A stretch of DNA of 33,887 nucleotides, taken from Aeromonas schubertii. GTDB taxonomy: Bacteria; Pseudomonadota; Gammaproteobacteria; Enterobacterales; Aeromonadaceae. The position numbers and the translations under genes are program-made. The stretch is from NCBI RefSeq assembly GCF_000820105.1, contig NZ_CDDB01000052.1, positions 1 to 33,887 of the forward strand. Reading direction: 5' to 3'. Under the pieces are notes generated by a model that ran no database searches, was not told the origin of the DNA, and worked only from the letters and a program-made list of their open reading frames with translations. Positions 1-8,152 of this stretch are shown here, in pieces (position 1 is the first letter of the stretch; each line of letters begins with the position of its first letter).

Positions 1-374
1 GGCCATCGGTCACGGCGTGGCACGAGAGCGTTACGCCCACCACTGCGGCCAGCGACGGTGTCACCAGCCGGCTTATTGACTCAGCATTAAACCCATCTTG
101 TAAGCCTCTATCCAGTGATGTTAGCGTCATTGGCTGGTCGTTATTGTGCTTGTTTTCAAATCCTCACACAGTGAGCCTGAAATCCTGACAATTCTGGGCG
201 AATCGGGCTGACATCCCACCCATGAACGATGTGCACCGCTTTACCATTACGCGATAGATAAATGATGGATGTCCCACAATAGAAAGTCCCACAATAGAAA
301 GAAGAGATCGGTGAATTGATGGGTGTCCAAAAAAGAGAGGGTTGGAAATGTCGAAAAGGGAGGAAAAGAGGCGG
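1..374. other. gene-free left edge
   Basis: No supported gene. One plus frame is open from the window edge to about position 188, but it resembles no family I know and has no visible start. The minus-strand frames here (156-443) overlap a terminator hairpin and have no ribosome binding site. The stretch is less GC-rich than the genes to its right and carries an exact 15-bp tandem duplication (271-300) and the motif GGGTGTCC near 320, which also occurs in the repeats at the far right of the window. Confidence 0.5.
271..300. repeat. 15-bp exact tandem duplication
   Basis: The 15-mer GTCCCACAATAGAAA occurs twice back to back. It follows the motif GGAT at the left. A similar 15-bp duplication next to a GGGTGTC motif lies at 29648-29677. 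No function can be read from it. Confidence 0.85.
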
Positions 375-402
375 CCCAAAACGCCCATCAGGGCATTTTG
401 GG
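375..402 (-). terminator. hairpin terminator after the glycosidase-like gene
   Basis: CCCAAAACGCCC, a 4-nt loop (atca) and GGGCATTTTGGG form a 12-bp stem with one mismatch. It lies 4 bases beyond the stop codon of the 407-1363 gene. On the minus strand it is followed by a C/T-rich tract rather than a pure U-tract, so it is a plausible but not textbook intrinsic terminator. Confidence 0.55.
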
Positions 403-406
403 GGTT

Positions 407-1363
407 TTAGTGGGAGCTTAGCCAGGGAGAGCTGGTGCTCCAAAAGATGATATCGGCCCCCAGATAGTCATCGGCAAAGGCCACAAATTCCTTCTTGGTG
501 AAGGGCTTGCCACTGGCGGGGTTGGTATAGGTGAGGGTCGGCTCTTGCACTGCCATGGCGACCAGCGGGAGCTTGCCCTTGTAGCGGTGGAAGAGGGGGT
601 AGGCATTTTTCATCTGGGCCTTGCGGTGCGGCACTATATCCGGTCCACCGAGGCCGATCCGGTTGGCGTGGGCAAAGGCAAACAGGCGCCCCATGTAGTC
701 GTGGTCGTTATCCCATTCGCAGGGCCAGAAATTGACATACTGCACCAGGTGCGAACGGGTAAAGAGGCGGCGCGCCGCGGCAAGGTTATCCATCTCACCC
801 TCAAAGTAGCGATCGCAGGTAAACCCCTCGGGCGGACGCTTCTCGTCCGGATCGATCGCCGTCTCGGGCAGATTCACGCCATAGACGCGGCCATCAAATT
901 GCCGGGCCAGCGCGGCGAGGAGCGCCTGATAGCGGGCTCGCACCGCCGGATCCCACTGGCGGGCTACCCAGCCCGATCCGACCGGCTTGCCTTCCCCCGG
1001 ATTGTCGAACTGGGGGGCGAGGCCACCGTGATAGGCGGGATCCTGCATCAGGTAGTCGGGCACATAGCGGGCGTCGGGTTCGAAGAAGCGATCCTGGATC
1101 TGGATGAAGAGCTGCTTGCCACTCGCTTGCAGAGTCTTTAAGTCCCGCTCGATGGCGGAGAAATCGTAATGCCCCTTGGTGGGCTCGAGGGCTCGCCAGC
1201 TGTAAACAATCTGGGCACCGTCGATGTCGCTGCGCGCGAGCAAGGGCTGTGCTGCGGCCAGTTCTCCTGAACTCGTGTAGATAAAATGGCGTGGTTCAGC
1301 CGCCTGCAAGAGCGGGGTGACACACAGGGCGGCGATCAGCGCCAGCTGTCTTGACCACATCAT
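407..1363 (-). CDS. secreted glycoside hydrolase-like (beta/alpha)8 protein
   Basis: A 318-residue protein with an apparent Sec signal peptide (about residues 1-21, ending LLQAA), so probably periplasmic or secreted. The rest reads like a TIM-barrel glycosidase of the GH5/GH42 type. E167 in VNLPET sits where the acid/base Glu follows strand 4, and E274 in AVQEPT sits where the nucleophile follows strand 7. Aromatic residues (W56, W211-W217, W308, W314) could line a sugar site. The substrate is unknown and the family assignment is inferred from these motifs. Two ATG codons lie in tandem (1358-1363); AGAGGAG precedes the first at good spacing. The start is only 18 nt past the helicase stop, so the two genes are probably co-transcribed, ending at the hairpin 375-402. 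Confidence 0.75.
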   Translation of the reverse strand: MMWSRQLALIAALCVTPLLQAAEPRHFIYTSSGELAAAQPLLARSDIDGAQIVYSWRALEPTKGHYDFSAIERDLKTLQASGKQLFIQIQDRFFEPDARYVPDYLMQDPAYHGGLAPQFDNPGEGKPVGSGWVARQWDPAVRARYQALLAALARQFDGRVYGVNLPETAIDPDEKRPPEGFTCDRYFEGEMDNLAAARRLFTRSHLVQYVNFWPCEWDNDHDYMGRLFAFAHANRIGLGGPDIVPHRKAQMKNAYPLFHRYKGKLPLVAMAVQEPTLTYTNPASGKPFTKKEFVAFADDYLGADIIFWSTSSPWLSSH

Positions 1364-1381
1364 AACGTGCTCCTCTTGCGC

Positions 1382-2614
1382 TCAGCGTTTACTGCCCTTG
1401 CCCAGGGCCTGGCGTCTGGCCTTCTGCTTCAGGGCCCCCTTGCTGCTGCGCCCCTTGCTCGGTGCCTCGCGGGTCAGATCCGGCTCAAAGCCCGGGAACC
1501 ACTGCTGGGGCAGCCGGGTGTCGAGCACCGCCTCGACTTTTTCCATGAGCGGTGTGTCTTCCGGGCTGAACAGGGTAATGGCTAGCCCCTTGTTGCCGGC
1601 GCGGCCGGTGCGGCCGATGCGGTGCACATAGTCCTCGGCCACGAAGGGGAACTCCATGTTGATCACATAGTTGAGATCGCTGATATCGAGCCCGCGCGCC
1701 GCCACGTCGGTGGCCACCAGGGCCTGCAGGGTGCCGGCGCGAAACTCGATCAGCACCTTCTCCCGTGCCCCTTGCGTCAGGTCCCCGTGAAAGGCCAGCG
1801 CATTGATGTCGCCCTGGGTGAGCCGCTGGGCCAGCTTGTCGGCCCCCTGGCGGGTGCGGCAAAAGATCAGTGCCGGCGCCCACCCCTTGACCTTGATAAG
1901 GTGCTGCACCAGCGCCACCTTGCGTTCGCTGTCTACCGCATAGACCCGCTGCTCCACCTCGGCCGCCGTGGTGTTGCGGGCTGCCACCTCAATCAGCTCG
2001 GGGTCCTGCAGCAGTACCTTGCTCAAGGCAAACAGGTTGTCATCACAGGTGGCCGAGAAGAGCAGGGTCTGGCGATCCGCCGGGATCTGTTTGAGCAGCG
2101 CGGTGATCTCGTCCATAAACCCCATGTCGAGCATGCGGTCGGCTTCGTCAAACACCAGATGGGTCACTGCCGACAGGCTCACCACCCCGTGGCGCAGGTG
2201 ATCGAGCAATCGGCCCGGGGTGGCGATCAGGATATCCACGCCCGTTTTGAGGGCCTCCACCTGGGCGGCGATGCTGACCCCGCCGTAGACCAGTGTGCTG
2301 GTGAGATCTGTGCCCTTGGCGTAACGCACGACGCTCTCTTGTACCTGCACCGCCAGCTCGCGGGTCGGCACCAGCACCAGGGTGCGCACCGGCCGCGCCT
2401 CGCCGGCCGGCGCCTTCAGCAGTCGTTCAATCAGCGGCAGCACGAAGGCGGCGGTCTTGCCGGTGCCGGTCTGGGCGCCAGCCAACAGATCGCGTCCGGC
2501 CAGGATGAGGGGGATGGCGCGCTCCTGGATCGGGGTCGGCACGCGATAGCCAAGCTCGCAGAGGGTCTGCTGCAGGTGCTGGGATAGGCCGAGTGCGGTG
2601 AAGGTCGTGGACAT
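1382..2614 (-). CDS. rhlE: DEAD-box ATP-dependent RNA helicase, RhlE type
   Basis: A 410-residue DEAD-box helicase that would use ATP to unwind short RNA duplexes, typically in ribosome assembly or RNA turnover. All core motifs are present: Q-motif region (residues 23-31, ending PTPIQ), motif I AQTGTGKT (47-54), PTRELA (83-88), DEAD (156-159), SAT (187-189), ARGLD (306-310) and HRIGRTGRAG (331-340). The C-terminus (from about 380) is a short basic tail. The ARNT and PGFEPD segments resemble RhlE more than SrmB or DbpA; as this is family-level, it may be one of several paralogues. The frame opens further upstream at 2743, but the 43 extra residues do not look like helicase. The ATG at 2614 begins where the family begins, with AAAGGGA upstream. 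Confidence 0.88.
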   Translation of the reverse strand: MSTTFTALGLSQHLQQTLCELGYRVPTPIQERAIPLILAGRDLLAGAQTGTGKTAAFVLPLIERLLKAPAGEARPVRTLVLVPTRELAVQVQESVVRYAKGTDLTSTLVYGGVSIAAQVEALKTGVDILIATPGRLLDHLRHGVVSLSAVTHLVFDEADRMLDMGFMDEITALLKQIPADRQTLLFSATCDDNLFALSKVLLQDPELIEVAARNTTAAEVEQRVYAVDSERKVALVQHLIKVKGWAPALIFCRTRQGADKLAQRLTQGDINALAFHGDLTQGAREKVLIEFRAGTLQALVATDVAARGLDISDLNYVINMEFPFVAEDYVHRIGRTGRAGNKGLAITLFSPEDTPLMEKVEAVLDTRLPQQWFPGFEPDLTREAPSKGRSSKGALKQKARRQALGKGSKR

Positions 2615-2869
2615 AACAGGCGTCCCTTTGGATTGCATGGCCAGAGGCCGGGATAGAAAAATGGTGACAGGGGGGAATGGTATCAGAGGCGCGGTGTAAA
2701 GCGCAGCAGACAGAGCTTCAACCAGAAGGTCGGCGGAACTCATCGGGGAGCCGGCAGATTGTGATCACCTTCTCGGGGCGGATTAACGCATGGTCTAGTA
2801 TGAGTCTGGTTGTGGGCGTTCGGTATCCTTGATGGACCGAACCGGGTTAGCCAGGATGGGGGACGAGTG

Positions 2870-4327
2870 ATGGCCAGAAAATTGATCGTTTGCTGTGATG
2901 GAACCTGGAACAGCGCGGATAACAAAGATGAAGGCGTACCGGCGCCGACCAATGTGTTCAAGCTGTTCAATGCCCTCTGCTGCGATGATTCGCAGTTGAC
3001 TCGTTATCAGAGCGGAGTGGGTAGTGGTGGCCTGATGGACAAGGTGCTGGGAGGCGCTGTCGGTTATGGGCTCAGCGAAGATATTCGTGACTGCTATCAG
3101 TGGTTGGCGACTCATTATCGCGAAGGGGATGAGATCTTCCTGTTCGGATTCAGCCGCGGTGCCTTCACCGCCCGTAGCCTTGGGGGGATGATCGGGCGTT
3201 TCGGGCTTGTTCGGTTCCATGCCGATGAGGGGCGCGGCAAGGTGGTGGAGCGTATCTATCGGCAAGGGTATCGGGAGGGGCGCTCGCTCGGCGATCTTGA
3301 TTTTCACCCCAACTCCACCGCCATTCGCTTTATCGGGGTGTGGGATACCGTTGGTGCTTTAGGCATTCCCGATGACAAGGGGGTGCTCAATTTGTTCGAT
3401 AACCCCGACAACTACCGCTTTCATGATGTGAAACTGGGCACCCATGTGCAGAGTGCGCGTCACGCAGTCTCTATCGATGAGAAGCGCAGCAGTTTTACAC
3501 CCACCCTGTGGAGAGAAGAGCCGGGCAGGGATATCAAGCAATATTGGTTTGCCGGGGTGCACAGCGATGTGGGAGGGGGGTACAAGGATCATGGCCTCGC
3601 GGACATCACGCTGAAGTGGATGATGGAAGAGGCGCAGCAATCTGGTCTCGCGTTCAAGCCGGTACCCGTAGAACAGCTGCAGCCGGACCCTTCGGGATGG
3701 CTGCATGAGTCGCACGTCGGCTTGATGAAGCTGTTACTGAGCCGGCCACGTGGTTTACCCAGGCTGGACTCGGCGCAGTACCACCCCTCGGTGCAGGCGC
3801 GGCGCCTGGCATCACCCATCGCTCAGCTCCCCTATCTACCCACTCGCGACTGGTCGCCACAAGGCTCAATTACGCTCGATATTTATGCCCGCCATCCATG
3901 GTATTGGACCGGCATCTATCTGGAAGCCAACCATCAGTACCGCTTTAGTGCCCAGGGTGAGTGGTATGACTCTCATATTCCCGCCGGGCCGGATGGGGAG
4001 TACAGCACGGCCTTTACCCACCAGATAGCCAATATGCTCGGCAAGCTTGAGAGTGTGTACGGTAAGGTGACGGATAATCCGCAGGTCAACCTCATGGGAA
4101 CCAAGCGAGTGGAAGGGGCGAAGTGGTTTACCCTGATAGGCGCTCTGGCCAATGGGAACAACCCGAATGAGGATGGAACACCTGCGCCACTGATCCCGTT
4201 TGTTATTGGTAAGGAGTGTACCCACACCCCTGAGCAGAGCGGTTATCTCTACTGTTTTGCCAACGATGCCTGGGGGTTTTATGAAAACAACCGCGGCTTT
4301 GTGACCTTGACGGTGACGCGTGAGTAA
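2870..4327 (+). CDS. DUF2235 alpha/beta hydrolase (Tle1-like phospholipase family)
   Basis: A 485-residue protein with the DUF2235 fold used by type VI secretion lipase effectors of the Tle1 family. The N-terminus (VCCDGTWN, residues 7-14) is typical. The nucleophile elbow is GFSRG with S95; D159 in GVWDT and the HSDVGGGY segment (231-238) with H241 supply the other conserved acidic and histidine positions. Residues from about 340 form an additional C-terminal domain rich in aromatic residues. There is no signal peptide or membrane segment. No vgrG, PAAR, chaperone or candidate immunity gene adjoins it, so a T6SS role is not shown here; a housekeeping lipase or esterase is equally possible. 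The start is ATG 2870, behind GGGGG at about 5 nt; the frame itself opens upstream. The gene diverges from the helicase across 255 nt. Confidence 0.85.
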   Translation: MARKLIVCCDGTWNSADNKDEGVPAPTNVFKLFNALCCDDSQLTRYQSGVGSGGLMDKVLGGAVGYGLSEDIRDCYQWLATHYREGDEIFLFGFSRGAFTARSLGGMIGRFGLVRFHADEGRGKVVERIYRQGYREGRSLGDLDFHPNSTAIRFIGVWDTVGALGIPDDKGVLNLFDNPDNYRFHDVKLGTHVQSARHAVSIDEKRSSFTPTLWREEPGRDIKQYWFAGVHSDVGGGYKDHGLADITLKWMMEEAQQSGLAFKPVPVEQLQPDPSGWLHESHVGLMKLLLSRPRGLPRLDSAQYHPSVQARRLASPIAQLPYLPTRDWSPQGSITLDIYARHPWYWTGIYLEANHQYRFSAQGEWYDSHIPAGPDGEYSTAFTHQIANMLGKLESVYGKVTDNPQVNLMGTKRVEGAKWFTLIGALANGNNPNEDGTPAPLIPFVIGKECTHTPEQSGYLYCFANDAWGFYENNRGFVTLTVTRE

Positions 4328-4345
4328 ATCACCTCTGTATGGAGT

Positions 4346-4372
4346 GGGCCTTCTTGTGAAGGCCCTTCTTGT
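4346..4372 (+). terminator. intrinsic terminator after the DUF2235 gene
   Basis: GGGCCTTC, loop TTGT, GAAGGCCC, then TTCTTGT. The 8-bp perfect stem with a T-rich tail lies 18 nt past the stop. It sits between convergent genes and may also slow transcription from the exporter operon, although its minus-strand side lacks a U-tract. Confidence 0.8.
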
Positions 4373-4406
4373 ATGACAGGGGTTGAAGACCTGTATTTAT
4401 CGATAT

Positions 4407-5525
4407 TCAGTCCAGGTGTTTGGTGAAGCGGCGCGAGGCGGTCAGCAGGCCGAGGGCGGTAAAGCCGAGCAGCCACAGGGCGTCGCGGCCGAGCTCGCTC
4501 ACCTCGGCGCCGCGCAGCACTATGGCCCGCACCATCCGCATGAAGTGGGTGGCAGGCAGGGCCTCGGCGATCCACTGGGCCGCCACCGGCATCGCCTCGT
4601 AGGGGAACATAAAGCCCGAGAGCAGGATGGAGGGGAGCAGGATAAACACCGTCATCTGCATCGCCTGCAACTGGGTCTGGGCCAGGGTGGAGATGACCAG
4701 CCCCAGGGTCAGGCTGGCGCAGATAAAGAGCAGCGAGGCCAGCGCCAGGGAGTCGAGGCCGCCGCGCACCGGCACCGCAAACAGCAGGTGGCCGGCCCCG
4801 AGAATGATGGCCACCTGGATAAAGCCCACCAGCACATAGGGGACTATCTTGCCCAGCATCAGCTCCAGGGGGCGTACCGGCGTGGTGATGAGAAACTCCA
4901 TGTTGCCGTGCTCGCGCTCGCGCACTATGGCAGCCGAGGTGAACAGCACCATGGTCATGGTGAGGATCACCCCGAGCAGGCCGGGCACTATGTTGACCAC
5001 GGTGCGCTGCTCCGGGTTGAAGTACTGCACTACCTCCAGTGTCGGCTCTGCCTCGGCCACAGGGCGGCCCAACACCTCGTCGATGGGCATCTTGCGCAGG
5101 GTGCGGATGGTTGAGGCGACGACCGTGTCCGACCCATCCACCAGCCACTGGCCGAGAGGGGCGGGCATGGCGTGCCCACCGCTCTCGGGGCGGCGCATCA
5201 GGCGGGAGGCAAAGTCCGGCGGCAGGTAGAGCACCCCCTTGACCTCGCCCCGGGTGATGGCCACCTCGGCCTCGGCGGCGCTGGCATAGGTGCGGATGAA
5301 GTGCACCACCTGGCTTGCCTCGATGGCCTGTACCAGGGCGCGCCCCTGGGAGGATCCGCTGAGATCCACCAGCCCCGCCGGGAGCTGGCGCACATCGGTG
5401 TTGATGGCGTAACCAAACAGCATCAGCTGCACCAGGGGGATCATGACGATCATGGCGAAGGTCATGCGATCCCGGGCGAGCTGCTGAAACTCCTTGATGA
5501 TGATCGCCAGCATCCTAAGCCCCAT
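4407..5525 (-). CDS. ABC-2 type exporter permease (YbhR/YhhJ-like)
   Basis: A 372-residue inner-membrane permease of the ABC-2 family. One N-terminal membrane segment (about residues 24-40, IVMIPLVQLMLFGYA) is followed by a large periplasmic domain of about 140 residues and then five C-terminal helices, including VIREREHGNMEFL just after the second helix, a hallmark of this family. It would pair with the upstream ATPase and HlyD protein to export an unknown small molecule. The chosen ATG (5525) follows GAGAGGGGG and overlaps the ATPase stop by 11 nt. Enterobacterial ybhGFSR has two permeases; only one is present here, so the pump would be a homodimer. It is the last gene of the operon. Confidence 0.9.
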   Translation of the reverse strand: MGLRMLAIIIKEFQQLARDRMTFAMIVMIPLVQLMLFGYAINTDVRQLPAGLVDLSGSSQGRALVQAIEASQVVHFIRTYASAAEAEVAITRGEVKGVLYLPPDFASRLMRRPESGGHAMPAPLGQWLVDGSDTVVASTIRTLRKMPIDEVLGRPVAEAEPTLEVVQYFNPEQRTVVNIVPGLLGVILTMTMVLFTSAAIVREREHGNMEFLITTPVRPLELMLGKIVPYVLVGFIQVAIILGAGHLLFAVPVRGGLDSLALASLLFICASLTLGLVISTLAQTQLQAMQMTVFILLPSILLSGFMFPYEAMPVAAQWIAEALPATHFMRMVRAIVLRGAEVSELGRDALWLLGFTALGLLTASRRFTKHLD

Positions 5526-6444
5526 GGTGACCCCCTCTCTCCCCGGTGCAGGTGACAAACACATCCTCCAGGCTGGGGCGCACCTCGGCAAGTGGCCGCC
5601 CCTCGACCCGAGCGGCCAGCCAGCCCAGAGGGTCGGGGAGATCGCTGCGTACCAGCACCCTTAGCCTGCTTCCAATCTGGGCGGCGCTCAGCACCTCGGG
5701 GGCCTGGGTCAGGCGTTGGCGCAGGGGGCGCAGGGTCTCGCCTGCCACCTCGATGACCCGGGCCCCCATGGCCGCCATCAGCGCCTGGGGGGCGCCGTCG
5801 GCCCGCTTGACGCCGCGCTCCAGTATGGCCAGGGCATGGCAGCGCTCCGCCTCGTCCATGTAGTGGGTCGAGACCAGTATGGTGGTGCCGGCGGCGCAGA
5901 GATCGAACAGCCGCTCCCAGAACTCCCGGCGATTCTCGGGATCGACCGCCGAGGTGGGCTCGTCGAGAAAGAGCAGCTCGGGCCTGTGCAGGGTGGCGGC
6001 CGCCAGGGCCAGGCGCTGCTTCTGGCCACCGCTCATGGAGCCCGCCATCTGGCGCTCTCGCCCGCCGAGCTCATAGAGGGCGATCAGCTCGGCGATCCGC
6101 GCTTTCGCCTCGCGTCCGCCAAGGCCGTGAATGCGGGCCACGAAGCCCAGGTTCTCGGCCACCGTCAGGTTCTCGTAGAGGGAGAACTTCTGGGTCATGT
6201 AACCGATGCGCCGGCGCAGGGGCTCCTCGGCGCCGGGCAGGGACTCCCCCAGCACCCGGATCTCGCCGCTGGTGGGGCGCAGCAGGCCGGTCAACATGCG
6301 GATGGAGGTGGACTTGCCGCAGCCGTTGGGGCCGAGAAAGCCATAGATGGTGCCGCGGGGGATGGCGAGGCTCAAACTGTCCACCGCCTTGAGATCCCCG
6401 AAGCTGCGGCTCATGCCCCGGGTCTCGATGGCCAGCTCGCTCAT
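5515..6444 (-). CDS. ABC transporter ATP-binding protein (exporter)
   Basis: A 309-residue nucleotide-binding subunit that powers the neighbouring ABC-2 permease. Walker A is GPNGCGKST (38-46), Q-loop Q85, signature SMSGGQ (136-141), Walker B LLFLDE (157-162) and the switch histidine is in STH (H194). The C-terminal 90 residues (from about 220) form the extra domain typical of drug- or polysaccharide-type ABC-2 ATPases. E. coli YbhF is a fused double ATPase, whereas this is a single one. The start codon overlaps the stop of the HlyD gene by 4 nt (ATGA), and the 3' end overlaps the permease gene, indicating translational coupling. Confidence 0.92.
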   Translation of the reverse strand: MSELAIETRGMSRSFGDLKAVDSLSLAIPRGTIYGFLGPNGCGKSTSIRMLTGLLRPTSGEIRVLGESLPGAEEPLRRRIGYMTQKFSLYENLTVAENLGFVARIHGLGGREAKARIAELIALYELGGRERQMAGSMSGGQKQRLALAAATLHRPELLFLDEPTSAVDPENRREFWERLFDLCAAGTTILVSTHYMDEAERCHALAILERGVKRADGAPQALMAAMGARVIEVAGETLRPLRQRLTQAPEVLSAAQIGSRLRVLVRSDLPDPLGWLAARVEGRPLAEVRPSLEDVFVTCTGERGGHHGA

Positions 6445-7385
6445 GGGGTCGGCTCCTCGAGTATCACCTCCAGGGCCAGGCCGGCGGGGAGCTCTTCCCC
6501 CCCTTCGATGTCGATGTCGGTCAGGTACATCAGGCGGGCGCGATCGCGCTCGTTGAGCGCGTAGTAGGGGGTGAAGGCGGGTTCGCTGCGGATGGTGCGC
6601 ACCCGGCCAGGAATGGGATCGGCGCGTCCATCCACCCGGATCTGTACCCGGCTGCCGGGGGCGAGCCGGGTCAGGTAGGGGGCTGGCAGATAGACCCGCA
6701 CATAGGGGGCATCCTCGGCCAGCAGACCGACGAGTTGGCTGCCGGCGGCCACCCTGTCCCCCACCCGCCAGGGCAGCAGCTCAACCCGGGCGTCCCGGGC
6801 CGCGCTCAGGGTGAGATCGGCGAGGGCCTTGCGCGCCTGGGTCAGGGCCGCCTTGGCGGCGGCCACGGCGGCGCGGGCCTGATCGATCTGCTCGCTGCGG
6901 GTGCCGTTTTCGAGCTCGCTCAGGCTCTGGGCCGCCTGCTCCCGGCTGGCTCTTGCCCCGTCGCGGGCGGCGCGGGCGGCATCGAAGTCGGCGACGGTGA
7001 GCACCTGGGTCTTGAGCAGCCGCTCGGTGCGGCCATAGCGCAGCTCGGCTTCGCGAAGGGCCGCCTCGGCGCCGGCCAGGGCGGCGCGGGCACGCCCGAG
7101 CGCTTCGCTGCGGGCGCCCTTGAGCAGCTCGGCCTGCCTGGCCTCGGCCTGAGCCAGCTCGGCCTGACGGCGATCGACCTCGGCCCGGGCCGAGCGCGAG
7201 TCCAGGGTGAGCAGCACCTGGCCCGCCTTGACTCTGTCCCCCTCCCGCACCGGCTGGGTGGCGATCTGCTCGCCGACCGGGGCGGTCAGGGTGAGGCGAT
7301 CCCGCTCCACAGTGCCATAGATATGCGGCGCGGGGCTGTCGCAGCCGGCGAGCAGGGCGAGCAGCAGCAGGGAAACGGCTCTCAT
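6441..7385 (-). CDS. HlyD/YbhG-family periplasmic adaptor lipoprotein
   Basis: A 314-residue membrane-fusion protein that would bridge the inner-membrane pump to the periplasm or an outer-membrane channel. It starts with a lipoprotein signal (LLALLAGC, lipid-modified C15). A lipoyl/barrel-sandwich half (VGEQIATQPVREGDRVKAGQ) follows, then a long Ala/Arg/Glu-rich coiled-coil hairpin (about residues 70-180), the second lipoyl half (VGDRVAAGSQL) and a beta-barrel domain. The frame opens at 7415, but ATG 7385 has AAGGAG at correct spacing and starts the signal peptide directly. The ATG overlaps the stop of the TetR gene (ATGA). YbhG is usually anchored by an uncleaved signal, so lipidation is a small difference. 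Confidence 0.9.
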   Translation of the reverse strand: MRAVSLLLLALLAGCDSPAPHIYGTVERDRLTLTAPVGEQIATQPVREGDRVKAGQVLLTLDSRSARAEVDRRQAELAQAEARQAELLKGARSEALGRARAALAGAEAALREAELRYGRTERLLKTQVLTVADFDAARAARDGARASREQAAQSLSELENGTRSEQIDQARAAVAAAKAALTQARKALADLTLSAARDARVELLPWRVGDRVAAGSQLVGLLAEDAPYVRVYLPAPYLTRLAPGSRVQIRVDGRADPIPGRVRTIRSEPAFTPYYALNERDRARLMYLTDIDIEGGEELPAGLALEVILEEPTP

Positions 7386-8023
7386 GGGTGGCTCCTTGTG
7401 GCGGCGGGGGGGCACAGCCCCTCGGTCAGCAGTCGGGTGTTGTGTTCGATGAGGGGGCGCATCCCCTCCGGGGTGAGCGAGAGGCCAAAGCGGGCCATCA
7501 ACACGGGAGGGACGATGAGGGGAAAGACCATCAGGCTGACCAGGCTCAGGCGTGCCAGCTCGGGGTCCGTCCCGTTCTCGAGCCGACTCCCTAGCAGGCG
7601 ATCGAAACCCAGGCGCGAGTGTTCGATGATCTCGTCGAAGACGCTCAGCATAGCCCTGTGAGCCTCGCCGCCCGGGGTCTCTTGCAGAACGCGCACCACC
7701 AGGCGTGGCAGGCCGGGGTGGGGCAGCATGATGTCGTAGTAGAGGGCCATGAAGCCGGCCAGATCGGAGGGACTCTCCTCCCGGGGCAGTTGACGCAGGC
7801 GCTGCAATACCGGCGACAGGGTCTCACGCACCATCTGCTCAAACAGACCCCCCTTGCTGCCGAAGTAGTAGCGAATAAGGGCGGCATCGACCCCCGCCTC
7901 CCGGGCCAGGGCGCGGGTCGATACCTGGCGGTAATCCTGACGGCTAAACAGGTTCAGGGCCGCCTGAATGAGGCGAATGCGTGCATCTGACTCGCCCTTC
8001 GGCCGTCCCGGTGTGCTCTGCAT
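7382..8023 (-). CDS. TetR-family regulator of the exporter operon (CecR-like)
   Basis: A 213-residue TetR-type repressor. The N-terminal helix-turn-helix is clear (about residues 18-62; STRALAREAGVDAALIRYYF), and the C-terminal ligand domain ends in the segment seen in CecR/YbiH-like regulators (DUF1956-type). It heads an operon with the HlyD, ATPase and permease genes through 4-nt overlaps, so it most likely represses its own operon and is released by the exported compound. The region upstream (8024-8123) is AT-richer and would hold promoter and operator. There, CATTA at 8034-8038 and TAATG at 8061-8065 form weak inverted half-sites, and TTATTCC/GGAATAA (8092-8098 / 8117-8123) form another pair. 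Neither is proven. Confidence 0.88.
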   Translation of the reverse strand: MQSTPGRPKGESDARIRLIQAALNLFSRQDYRQVSTRALAREAGVDAALIRYYFGSKGGLFEQMVRETLSPVLQRLRQLPREESPSDLAGFMALYYDIMLPHPGLPRLVVRVLQETPGGEAHRAMLSVFDEIIEHSRLGFDRLLGSRLENGTDPELARLSLVSLMVFPLIVPPVLMARFGLSLTPEGMRPLIEHNTRLLTEGLCPPAATRSHP

Positions 8024-8123
8024 GGGGGCTCTCCATTAACTCCTCGCGTGATGAAGATGCTAATGAAGGGGAGGGGGAAAAGACACGGTTTTTATTCCCG
8101 CTTTTGGCGCAAATGAGGAATAA

Positions 8124-8146
8124 GGGCCGGCCCTGGCGGCCGGCCC
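8124..8146 (-). terminator. intrinsic terminator after asmA
   Basis: GGGCCGGCC, a 5-nt loop and GGCCGGCCC make a perfect 9-bp GC stem just beyond the asmA stop. On the minus strand it is followed by TTATTCCTCATTTG, a short U-rich tail. Confidence 0.75.
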
Positions 8147-8152
8147 GGGGGG

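Noticed and set aside
156-443. 95-codon minus-strand frame at the left edge
   Set aside because: It crosses the terminator hairpin 375-402 and the stop region of the glycosidase-like gene; no start signals.
2615-2743. 43-residue N-terminal extension of the RNA helicase
   Set aside because: The extra residues have no helicase similarity, and the family starts at the ATG at 2614, which has a ribosome site.
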